DNA from: Corynebacterium timonense
GTDB lineage: Bacteria; Actinomycetota; Actinomycetes; Mycobacteriales; Mycobacteriaceae
Assembly: GCF_900105305.1 (NCBI RefSeq)
Contig: NZ_LT629765.1
Location: 2,294,001-2,358,000 of the forward strand
Direction: 5' to 3'
Length of the DNA stretch: 64,000 nucleotides
Each line of letters starts with the position of its first letter. Within the stretch, counting starts at the first letter, position 1. Both the position numbers and the translations under genes were made by a program. Of this stretch, positions 45,506 through 53,019 are shown piece after piece. The notes under the pieces were generated by a model, which searched no databases, had not been told where the DNA came from, and saw only the letters and a program-made list of their open reading frames with translations.

Positions 45506-46069
45506 ATGTCCCCCCAACGCTCCCGCGGACGGCCGACGAAGGCCATCGTGACCTGCGATAAGATCACGAAGGCGGCCCTCGAAATCGCCGCCCAGCAGGG
45601 CTACTCCAAGCTCACGATGTCCGCCGTCGCCCGCGCCCTCGGTGTCTCCCCCAGCGCCCTGTACAACCACGTGTCGGGCAAGGAGGAGCTGCTCTTCATC
45701 GTCGAAGACGCCGTGATGGCGCAGGTTGACACCGCCGCCCTCGAGGCCTGCCTGGCGGGCACGATCGAGCCCGCCGAGGCGCTGACCGCTTGGGGCTCAT
45801 CCTACCGGGACGTCCTGTCGCGCCACTGCGCCCTCATCGCGCACCTGGGCACGATGCCCACATTCGGCGCGCGCGGGACGGTGGAGATGTACGAGCTGGT
45901 CGTCGCGGTGGTGCGTCGGGCGGGCGTCGATGAGCGCGAGGCGATGGACGTCGTCGCGGTCCTCGAGTCCTTCATCTTCGGTGCGTCGTTCAACGTGCTT
46001 ATCGACGCCCACAATCCCCACCACATCTTCGACCTCGGCCTGCGCACCCTGCTGGCGGGGCTCGTGTGA
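45506..46069 (+). CDS. TetR-family transcriptional regulator
   Basis: 187-aa regulator. The helix-turn-helix is LTMSAVARALGVSPSALYNHVSGKEEL (about residues 35-62), preceded by a basic RSRGRPTK tail. The C-terminal domain, with CALIAHLGTMPTFGARG and VVAVLESFIFGASFNVLID, resembles TetR_C actinobacterial types. The start chosen is ATG at 45506. The 136-bp gap to the divergent Nramp-like gene contains a direct repeat GTTTCACAGA (45473 and 45481 region) that could be part of an operator. Control of the transporter is a positional inference. Confidence 0.88.
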   Translation: MSPQRSRGRPTKAIVTCDKITKAALEIAAQQGYSKLTMSAVARALGVSPSALYNHVSGKEELLFIVEDAVMAQVDTAALEACLAGTIEPAEALTAWGSSYRDVLSRHCALIAHLGTMPTFGARGTVEMYELVVAVVRRAGVDEREAMDVVAVLESFIFGASFNVLIDAHNPHHIFDLGLRTLLAGLV

Positions 46070-46679
46070 CCTGCGAGCTCTGAAGAAGACTCGAACAGTC
46101 ACCGCCGGGCGTTTGCGGGTCGATGTGCTGTCGTGCTTTCTGTAGGAGGTATGTACTAAAGGGGCGCGACAGGTACATTGTGGGCGCGCCTCATTTTTCC
46201 GGGATGCCGCCTGGCACGTCTGGGACGAGGGCGACGAGCGCAGCCGGTACATCCCCGAAAATGACGCTTCTGGCGGCGACGAGCCGGCCCCTGAGCGGGT
46301 TGTTGGACTACGACCCAGTCGGAGAATAATGGAAATCAAGGCGCACAACTAGGAAAAAACTGGGGCACTTCACCTCTCGCAACGTAAGTGGAGGCCGCCG
46401 GGAATAGTAGAGATAGTCCTGAAACCGATAATGGGCCTTTGGGGTTCGACAACGTGGTACGCGCTCCCCAATGCACGAGCGCGCTGCTGATTACTAGTTA
46501 GTTACTAGTTATGAGCTGACTTTCCAACGTCGACGCCTTTATCTTTTCTCTTCCAGATATCTATGAGAGCGTGGCCCGCTCGATCTGGAGTCGGGCCCTG
46601 ACAACAAGCCCTCAAACATCACCAAGATCCGAAACCAGATACACCACTACCCGGGACTTGACCGCATAGAATCACGATC
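46070..46679. other. 610-bp decayed stretch, no intact gene
   Basis: One frame (about 46181-46350) reads FFRDAAWHVWDEGDERSRY and on to a stop without a start, looking like the tail of a lost protein. Another short piece near 46625 reads NITKIRNQIHHYPGLDRIE, perhaps a transposase relic. A direct repeat of TTACTAGTTA occurs near 46490-46510. I cannot assign a functional gene or RNA. Confidence 0.5.
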
Positions 46680-46901
46680 CTATGCTTCAGATTTCTTTTT
46701 GGCGATCAGGAACCACACGGCTCCCACAAAAAGCGCCGCAATCGTAAACCCAATGCCGATATCTTTTGTTTTCTCTAACGCCACGCTGGCGTAGCTACCG
46801 TCAGAGAACAGTGGTGCCACGATCAGGCAGTAAGCCCATATTCCAGCGATGACACAGACAAATGATGTAGCGACTGTTTTCGGGTTACGGAAATTAGACA
46901 T
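46680..46901 (-). CDS. small two-TM membrane protein, possible immunity protein
   Basis: 73-aa protein with two membrane segments (ATSFVCVIAGIWAYCLIVAPLF and IGIGFTIAALFVGAVWFLIA) and a basic tail AKKKSEA. The start chosen is the ATG at 46899-46901 with a GAGGG site just before it; it lies 11 bp beyond the stop of the putative bacteriocin precursor. Small 2-TM proteins in this position often give self-immunity to membrane-active peptides. This role is inferred from context only. Confidence 0.65.
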   Translation of the reverse strand: MSNFRNPKTVATSFVCVIAGIWAYCLIVAPLFSDGSYASVALEKTKDIGIGFTIAALFVGAVWFLIAKKKSEA

Positions 46902-46912
46902 CTTCGCCCTCA

Positions 46913-47476
46913 CTAACACACAGAATCAAAGTTAATATTGTCTTCCGCCCATGTTGCGCCGAGCCCGCATGCTCCCCCTGCAACGCCTCCAGTCGCAGCG
47001 CCAAGCGCTCCACATACTCCAGCGGCACCTATGCGGTACGTCCACTTACCTACTGTGGCTTTGGTGCATGCATCACGGGTTGAAGGCCCTGTTTCAGCGA
47101 GAATAAGCATGTCTTCGTATTGAGCAAAACGTGCGGATAGCTCGTTACCGTCAGCGTCATAGATTTGTGGCGCGGTAAATGAACCTACGACATCGCCGTC
47201 TTTATTGACCAAATCAGCGGTTTGGCCATCAGCGCTGATCTCGATTCTGTCGCCAGGTTGCAGCTCTATATGCCGACCTTGGACACCCGGCTGTTCAACA
47301 GGCGAGGTTGATCGAGTCAGGCCATCAGCGCCTTGCAGGATGAAGGAATCATCTCCTACCTGGCTTCCCGCATGGGCTCCCTCTTGCGCGACCGTTGGCG
47401 TAGCTGGCGCAAGCGCTAGCCCCACCCCCACCAGAGCGGCCCCTGCTACTCTTCCGAAAGCTCTCTTGCAGATCAT
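46913..47476 (-). CDS. secreted precursor with bacteriocin-like C-terminal peptide
   Basis: 187-aa exported protein. Start ATG at 47474-47476 directly follows GGAGGAAAG. Signal peptide RAFGRVAGAALVGVGLALAPATPTVAQ, then a polar propeptide-like domain (QPGDRIEISADGQTADLVNKDGDVVGSF...). The last 55 residues form a distinct module with four cysteines and a Gly/Ala-rich hydrophobic core (YRIGAAGVCGALGAATGGVAGGACGLG), ending FDSVC. This plan, large secreted precursor with a C-terminal Cys-containing hydrophobic peptide, resembles halocin C8-like bacteriocins, though with fewer cysteines. The downstream 2-TM protein fits an immunity role. Function is unproven. Confidence 0.72.
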   Translation of the reverse strand: MICKRAFGRVAGAALVGVGLALAPATPTVAQEGAHAGSQVGDDSFILQGADGLTRSTSPVEQPGVQGRHIELQPGDRIEISADGQTADLVNKDGDVVGSFTAPQIYDADGNELSARFAQYEDMLILAETGPSTRDACTKATVGKWTYRIGAAGVCGALGAATGGVAGGACGLGATWAEDNINFDSVC

Positions 47477-48256
47477 CTTTCCTCCAATCCTTGGGTTTAC
47501 GTTCATCTTCCATGCTTGTGCAAACAGCGGTTGCACTTCAACCTCAGCAGTACGGTGTTACCCGATAGTTATCCGGTTTGCGCACGACCGTCATATAAGA
47601 AAACTGTTGAACAATACCTCTTGGCGCTGCCGCTCATTGGTGAGCTTGCGTGGCGCTCCCATCGCCTCATCGGCTTCCCGGTCTAGATCATCGTGCGTCT
47701 TGCTTGAAGAGGCCCGTGCGCGCGGCACTAACCCCGAAGCAGGCGAGGAAGTTCGCCTAGAAGCTGTGGGCGTGTTTCTTCTCGATGGCTCTTAGGTGGT
47801 GTCTGTTCACGAGTCGAGGCGTTCACGCCAGTGGAGTTTGAAGGGGCAAATCCACGGTGGTGGCGTATCTTCCTGTCGATAAAACAAGCAGCATGACGGC
47901 GTCAGGAGCCATCACGCGCTTGGCGTTGGCGCGGGCTCCTACACCGCCCTCCTGAGTCGATTCACCGACGTCAATGACGGCGGGTGTCATTGACGTCGTG
48001 GACTGTTCCAGGCTGGTGAGCGGCATGCAGGTTTTCTGGTGCATCTTTCTTACTCGGGCTTACTCGGGCTGTCCGGCGACGACCGCCCCGTTAACCCTGA
48101 CGACGGCGTCACGGTCGGGGAAGGCCCCGACGAGGTCGGGGCGGCGCCTGATCTCCCGGTTGCGCCTTTCGGCGGGGTTGTTTGACCACGCCTTCGTCCG
48201 CGCTGTCTTTGGCACATTCCTAAACGCCAAAGATACCGAAGCAAGCGCTGGAGACT
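47477..48256. other. 780-bp decayed stretch with transposase relic
   Basis: Apart from the promoter side of the precursor gene (up to about 47560) and an IS256-type relic (48060-48224), I see no supportable gene. Short frames here have stops, lack ribosome sites and show no recognised motifs. Confidence 0.5.
48060..48224 (-). pseudogene. C-terminal relic of an IS256-family transposase
   Basis: The frame reads WSNNPAERRNREIRRRPDL and then VGAFPDRDAVVRVNGAVVAGQPE before a stop. This is the hallmark C-terminal block of IS256/Mutator transposases (WS.NP.ER.N.EI.RR...VG.FP). The upstream catalytic region is missing. Confidence 0.75.
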
Positions 48257-48592
48257 CTAAGCTATAGGAGCTTGCACAGACGCCGACCAAAGATCAGGCT
48301 CGATAGGTGGCGCAGTCCTGAGAAGTTGTAGATATTCGCTTCCCAGGAACAACAGTTCTTGCTGCTCAGCAGCAATACGATCGCCAATCGCCGATAATGC
48401 GAACATCATCGATTGCATTGAATCGACTCCACCCGAACTCAGGTGTACATCGCCGTCTTCCAAGCCTTTTATAGACCACTTCGTAAACCAGTCGTGCCCC
48501 TCTAGGACAGGGGCACTAACAAGGATCTCAATGCTGCTTCCATCAAGTTTTTGAAGAACGCGTTGAAGCACTGAGGTTTCGATAAAAGCCAT
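48257..48592 (-). CDS. hypothetical 111-aa protein paired with a secreted peptide gene
   Basis: Soluble protein starting at ATG 48590-48592, 11 bp after the stop of the upstream small secreted peptide gene and therefore probably in its operon. The central part, DWFTKWSIKGLEDGDVHLSSGGVDSMQSMMFALSAIGDRI, resembles DUF6968-type proteins (a small beta-strand domain followed by an alpha helix, GVDS.QS...AL..IG). The function of that family is unknown to me. By position it could be an immunity or accessory factor, but no membrane segment supports this. Confidence 0.6.
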   Translation of the reverse strand: MAFIETSVLQRVLQKLDGSSIEILVSAPVLEGHDWFTKWSIKGLEDGDVHLSSGGVDSMQSMMFALSAIGDRIAAEQQELLFLGSEYLQLLRTAPPIEPDLWSASVQAPIA

Positions 48593-48603
48593 GAGAGCTC
48601 TTC

Positions 48604-48873
48604 CTAGCGCAAGCGGCCAGCATACGTAGCAGCAGGTGCTGCCCAGCAAAGCGCACGGCCTGCTGGATGTGGAACCACTCGACACTTTCGGGAAAGACCT
48701 TCATACAACGTCTCGCAATTTTCCTTATGGCCATCGTGACCATAAGGAATCACGTTTGGATGAGCAACCAGCGAAATGTGTGAAACGGGCGCAGCGCCTG
48801 CTGTGTGCATTCCGACGAAGGGAGTTGCGGCGCTGGTTGCGCAAATGGTGAGAACACGCAGTTTGTGTCCCAT
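48604..48873 (-). CDS. small secreted cysteine-containing peptide
   Basis: 89-aa product from the ATG at 48871-48873, preceded by GGAGG at a 10-nt distance. N-terminal signal-like segment (KLRVLTICATSAATPFVGM..AGAA). The mature part contains NCETLYEGLSRKCRVVPHPAGRALCWAAPA, with three cysteines and a short hydrophobic tail. I recall similar small Cys peptides with a CWAA-type ending in actinobacteria but cannot name the family. A 10-bp inverted repeat lies within its coding sequence. Possibly a second bacteriocin-like peptide; real expression is unproven. Confidence 0.5.
   Translation of the reverse strand: MGHKLRVLTICATSAATPFVGMHTAGAAPVSHISLVAHPNVIPYGHDGHKENCETLYEGLSRKCRVVPHPAGRALCWAAPAATYAGRLR
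48721..48749. repeat. perfect 10-bp inverted repeat inside the small peptide gene
   Basis: Arms TTCCTTATGG (48721-48730) and CCATAAGGAA (48740-48749) flank a 9-nt loop. The hairpin would form in either strand's RNA and lies in the coding part just before the Cys-rich segment. Confidence 0.85.
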
Positions 48874-48988
48874 GGCAGGGAAGCCTCCAAAAATAGGTTG
48901 AGTGGATACCTGCATCGTTAGCCGATCGCAGCAATTCCCGCTACCGGAGCAGCATGGTTTGACGGAGTTCCCCTTCTCAGGGGCATCA

Positions 48989-49775
48989 CCGGTTACCCGT
49001 CATCACCCGTGTGACCTCGACGCCGTGGCCGGAAAAGAACTGTAAGGCGCGCCGCATAAACCCGGCCGCGGTGTGCTTCTTCGTATCGGTCAGGATCTCC
49101 GAATACACCGTCCGTGAGTAGTCATCCACGGCGTGATGCAGGTAGGAATATACCCGCCCCGCGGGCGCGGCCCGCCCGGCGATCCTGTGCAGAGCCACGC
49201 CCGTGTACACGCCAGCCGCCACCGTCGGGGATGCGGCCGAGCTTTTTAATGTCGACATGGATCATGCCCCCGGCCTGGCTGTGTTCGTAGCGCACTGGTG
49301 GTGCTGTGCGCACAGCAAGCCCTGTTGCCTGGTCGATGCAGGCTAGTTTCGGCATGGTGTAGCGCGCCAGCACCCGACGGACCGTGGACCGGGGAATTCC
49401 GAGGTGGTAGCTAATACGGTGTGGGCCCCACTGGCGAGTCAACCGCAGTGTGATGATGCGGCGCTGGGTGCGCACCGGCGGCTGGTGCGGGCAGCTGCGG
49501 GGCTGGCTGGAGCGGTCGGTGAGAGCCTCGCCATTGCGGGCGCGTGTGACCCACAGGTTGACCGTGGCCGCCGAAATCTGCAGCCGCTCGGCCACCCGGC
49601 GCTGGGAGTAGCCGTCGACGAGAACCACATCGACGATCTTCTACCTACCGGCCGGGGTCAAAGGTGCGTTACGGTGTGCCATGGAAGCCCTCGGGATCGG
49701 TGTTCGTGGGGATACCTCCACCACTACCGGGGGCTCCCCCTTTTCGTTCACAACCTCCCACGGAAGTACAGCTAG
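48989..49775 (-). mobile_element. IS481-family-like insertion sequence, copy 2 (truncated)
   Basis: Sister of the element at 16232-17306. The right end is preserved (complement CTAGCTGTACTTCC, then GTTGTGAACG), but the left end, carrying the last third of the transposase, is missing from about 48989. The transposase remnant reads leftward from ATG 49679-49681 region: RRVAERLQISAATVNLWVTRARN, VRRVLARYTMPKL, YLHHAVDDYSR. Lesions: a TAG near codon 14, and a deletion of about 29 bp near 49170 relative to copy 1 that shifts the frame. Not functional. Confidence 0.85.
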
Positions 49776-49830
49776 GTGTTCATGCTCCAGCGGGAGCCCG
49801 CCGCCTCACAATCTCCGTATTGTGGTCCGC

Positions 49831-50112
49831 ATGAGCGAACGCAACGACCACGACGACACGATCCCGGAAACGGTGCGCCTCACGGTGACGGGCGACAGCG
49901 CCCGCCAGGCCGCCCTGGAATGGCTCGAAGACCTGCCCGCCGACCCCCTGGGTACCCGTGGGCGCGACGGGTGGATGGTCAAGGAAATCGCCACCACCCA
50001 GGACACCGTCGTGCTCGACATCAGGAGCGCCGACAGGCTCGACGAGGCGACGACGGAAGCCGTCGACGTCCTCGAAGCCCTGGGGTGTGACGTGCAGTGG
50101 GAGCGTGTTTAG
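49831..50112 (+). CDS. hypothetical 93-aa acidic protein
   Basis: Small soluble protein from ATG 49831: MSERNDHDDTIPETVRLTV, then ALEWLEDLPADPLGTRG and a strand pattern EIATTQDTVVLDIRSADRLDEATTEAVDVLEALGCDV. The layout, beta-alpha-beta-beta-alpha, suggests a small ferredoxin-like fold. No recognised family. A longer frame reaching back into the IS481-type relic has no ribosome site and is rejected. It overlaps the convergent gldA gene by 4 bp. Confidence 0.65.
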   Translation: MSERNDHDDTIPETVRLTVTGDSARQAALEWLEDLPADPLGTRGRDGWMVKEIATTQDTVVLDIRSADRLDEATTEAVDVLEALGCDVQWERV

Positions 50113-51230
50113 CGCTCTCGGAACGAACGCGCGTAGCGGTCCGCAGCGCGGATCGCCTGCACGACGTCGGTGGGCGTGTACTCGCCCGGCAGCTGCTTGA
50201 GCGTTTCGTCGCTGGAGCAGGCGAGCTCGGCGATCTTGTACAGGTCCTCGTCCGTCGCGTCCTCGAGGTGCATCTCCTCGAGCGTCGTGGGCAGGCCCAC
50301 GGACTGGAGGAAACCGAAGTAGCGGTCCGCTTCCTCCTTCGGCGCAGCCGTGAGCATCAGCTGGACGCCGATGCCGAAGGACACCTTTTCGCCGTGCGAC
50401 ATCGAGTGGACCTCACCGTCGAGCGCGGTGAAGCCGTTGTGGATCGCGTGGATCGCCGCGAGGCCGCCGTTTTCGAAGCCCAGGCCCGACAGGAGGGTGT
50501 TCGCCTCGCAGATGGCCTCGAGGGCCGGGGAAACGATGTGCTCCTCCGCGTCCTTCAGCGCCTGGTGGGCGTAGGCGAAGAGGGTTTCTTCGCACTTTTC
50601 GGCCAAAGCCAGCCCGGCGAGCGTGGGGCGGGAGGCGTCGTCCATGCGTCGGCCGTTTGCCTGGTGCACGGCCCGTGCCTCGACGAGGGTGGCGAGCGCG
50701 TCGCCGAGACCAGAGCGCAGCGTATTCACGGGCGCGTTGGCGATCACGCGCGTGTCCACGGCAACGAGGTCGGGGTTGCGGTCGTAAAAGAGGTAGGAGT
50801 CGAAGACCCCGTCGTCGGTGTAGATGACGGAGACGCGCGCGGTCGGCGCGTCGGCGGAGACGGCGGTGGGGAAGATGGCAACGGGCGCGTCGAGCTTGTC
50901 CGCTACCCCGCGGGCGGTGTCGATGGTCTTGCCGCCGCCGAGGCCGATGATGACGTCGCTGTCGCCAGATCGGGCCTTGTCGGCGATGCGCTCGATCTCG
51001 TTGAGGGAGGCCTCTCCGCCGAAAACCTCGTGCGTGGCTTCCATGCCGTCGTTACGCAGGCTCTCCTGCAGCTGCTTGCCCGCGATGTCCCATACGACCT
51101 CGTCGGCGATGATCAGCGGTGCCGTGCCAAGAGGCTTGAGGTAGTGGGCGGCGCGGTCGATCAGGTCGATGCCTTGGACGTAGCGGGAGGGGCCGGTGTA
51201 GGTCTTATCGCGGGTGTATGCCTCGGTCAT
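50109..51230 (-). CDS. gldA: glycerol dehydrogenase (NAD-dependent, zinc type)
   Basis: 373-aa iron-type alcohol dehydrogenase family member oxidising glycerol to dihydroxyacetone. NAD-binding IGLGGGKTIDTARGVAD, substrate loop FPTAVSADAPTARVSVIY, and zinc ligands: Asp in RSGLGDALATL, His in GLAAIHAIHNGFTAL, and His in SMSHGEKVSFG. The adjacent divergent gene encodes dihydroxyacetone kinase, so the two make a glycerol to DHA to DHAP route. Start ATG at 51228-51230 with AAAGGAAT upstream; the 97-bp gap should contain both promoters. Confidence 0.95.
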   Translation of the reverse strand: MTEAYTRDKTYTGPSRYVQGIDLIDRAAHYLKPLGTAPLIIADEVVWDIAGKQLQESLRNDGMEATHEVFGGEASLNEIERIADKARSGDSDVIIGLGGGKTIDTARGVADKLDAPVAIFPTAVSADAPTARVSVIYTDDGVFDSYLFYDRNPDLVAVDTRVIANAPVNTLRSGLGDALATLVEARAVHQANGRRMDDASRPTLAGLALAEKCEETLFAYAHQALKDAEEHIVSPALEAICEANTLLSGLGFENGGLAAIHAIHNGFTALDGEVHSMSHGEKVSFGIGVQLMLTAAPKEEADRYFGFLQSVGLPTTLEEMHLEDATDEDLYKIAELACSSDETLKQLPGEYTPTDVVQAIRAADRYARSFRER

Positions 51231-51327
51231 GAGTATTCCTTTCCTATGGTGAATGAACTGGGGTTTTGCCCCGTGGCGTCCATGCTAGGCCGGCATCGGG
51301 CGCCGCGGTGTGGGCTAGTCTTGGCGC

Positions 51328-53019
51328 ATGGCTGACAACGCACCCATCATCCGTTCCTTCCGCAACGACCCACACGATTTTTCCGCCCAAGCGTTCGGGG
51401 GCACGGTCGCCGCCCACCCCGATGCCGAGTGGGACACGTCCGGCTTTATCCGCCAGGCCTCGCCGGTGGTGACCGGCGACGGTGAGCCCGCCGTCGCCGT
51501 GATCTCCGGCGGCGGCTCGGGACACGAGCCGATGCACGCCGGGTTCGTCGGGCCTGGGATGCTCGCCGCTGCCTGCCCCGGCCACCTGTTCACCTCCCCC
51601 AACGCGGTGCAGATCTCGGAGGCGACGAAGTGGGCAGACCAGGGGCGCGGGGTGCTCCACGTGGTGAAGAACTACACGGGTGACGTCATGAACTTCTCCG
51701 TGGCGCGCAACATGAACCCCGACGTGGAGACGGCGTTCGTGGTGGTCAAGGAGGACATTGCCACTGAGGCCGGGGAGAAGTCGGGGCCGGGTCGGCGGGG
51801 AACCGCGGCGACCATCCTCGTCGAAAAGGTGGCCGGGGCCGCCGCACGGCGCGGCGACGACCTCGAGGCGGTCCGTGACATCGCGCAGTGGGTGGCCGAC
51901 AACTCCCGGAGCATGGCGGTCGCGCTCGCGCCGGGCCACCTGCCCACGTCGGGCCGGGACACGTTCGACCTCGGCGAAGGCGACATGGAAGTCGGCGTGG
52001 GCATCCACGGCGAGCGTGGCGTCGCCCGGGTCGACGTCGCCCCGGCGCGCGACATTGTCACGGCGATCCTGCCTGGCATCGTGCACGCGTTGGGCCTGAC
52101 GGAGGGCGACGAGGTCGCTTGCGTCATCAACGGCCTCGGCGGGACCACGCTGCTCGAGATCCACCTGGTGTTCGGCGAGGTGCTGTCGTGGCTTCGCGAG
52201 CGCGGCATCACGGTGCGTCGCAGCCTCACCGGCACCTTCGTCACCTCGGTGAACATGCACGGCGTCTCCGTCACGCTCACCCGCCTGACGGACGAGGTCG
52301 CCGAGCTTCTCGACGCCCCGACGACCGCCCCGGCCTGGCCCCGCGCCCTCGGCGGCGAGGCCGAGTACCGCCCGGCGGAGACGTCGTTCGACGACACGCT
52401 GCCCACGGAAGGGGAGGAAAACGGCTGGCTGACGGAGTTCGTGCGGCGCGCGCAGGAGGGCTCGGACGACCTGACGGAGCTGGACCGCCTCGCCGGTGAC
52501 GGCGACTTTGGGGAGAACGTGGACGCGGCGTTCGGGGACATTGCCCTGCCCCTGCGCGGCAGCGACAGCGACGTCCTCGACGGCCTCGCCCACCGTTTCT
52601 TGGTCCGCTCCGGCGGCACCTCGGGCGCGGTGTTCGGCACCCTGTTCACCGAGCTCGCAAGGGCGTGCGACGGTGAGATGACCACGGGCGCCCTGGCGGC
52701 GGGCCTTAAGGCAGCGTACGAGGCGATTCGCGAGCTCGGCGGCGCGGAGCTCGGCGACAAGACCATGATCGACGCGCTCTACCCAGCGGCGCAGGCCGTC
52801 GCCGAGCGCGACAGCTCCGCCGACTTCGGCGAGACGCTCGCGGTGGCACTCGAGGCGGCGGCAGAGGGGGTGGACAGCACCCGCGAGCTGTCGGCGAAGA
52901 AGGGGCGCGCCTCCTACCTCGGAGAGAGCGCGAAGGATGTGCCCGATCCGGGCGCGATCCTCATCACCTGGCTGTTCGGAGATACCGACTACCCCACTAC
53001 ACTGTCTAACCATGACTAA
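51328..53019 (+). CDS. dhaK: dihydroxyacetone kinase, fused DhaK-DhaL (ATP-dependent)
   Basis: 563-aa cytosolic kinase converting dihydroxyacetone to DHAP with ATP. DhaK domain (residues 1-330) has [17 protein letters not shown] and the GVGIHGERG motif whose His227 should form the covalent hemiaminal with DHA. DhaL domain (from about 350) has [18 protein letters not shown], the Mg-ADP binding Asp cluster, and [18 protein letters not shown] and [12 protein letters not shown]. Fusion of the two domains indicates the ATP-dependent rather than phosphotransferase-dependent type. TAGTCT ends 6 nt before the ATG, a leaderless arrangement. Its 3' end overlaps leuS by 8 bp. Confidence 0.95.
   Translation: MADNAPIIRSFRNDPHDFSAQAFGGTVAAHPDAEWDTSGFIRQASPVVTGDGEPAVAVISGGGSGHEPMHAGFVGPGMLAAACPGHLFTSPNAVQISEATKWADQGRGVLHVVKNYTGDVMNFSVARNMNPDVETAFVVVKEDIATEAGEKSGPGRRGTAATILVEKVAGAAARRGDDLEAVRDIAQWVADNSRSMAVALAPGHLPTSGRDTFDLGEGDMEVGVGIHGERGVARVDVAPARDIVTAILPGIVHALGLTEGDEVACVINGLGGTTLLEIHLVFGEVLSWLRERGITVRRSLTGTFVTSVNMHGVSVTLTRLTDEVAELLDAPTTAPAWPRALGGEAEYRPAETSFDDTLPTEGEENGWLTEFVRRAQEGSDDLTELDRLAGDGDFGENVDAAFGDIALPLRGSDSDVLDGLAHRFLVRSGGTSGAVFGTLFTELARACDGEMTTGALAAGLKAAYEAIRELGGAELGDKTMIDALYPAAQAVAERDSSADFGETLAVALEAAAEGVDSTRELSAKKGRASYLGESAKDVPDPGAILITWLFGDTDYPTTLSNHD

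Noticed and set aside
46123-46329. Small plus-strand frame of 68 codons
   Set aside because: No motif or ribosome site; another frame through the same DNA resembles the tail of a lost protein, so the stretch is treated as decayed.
47590-47730. Short minus-strand frame upstream of the putative bacteriocin precursor
   Set aside because: It ends after about 30 codons, has no ribosome site and shows no motif.
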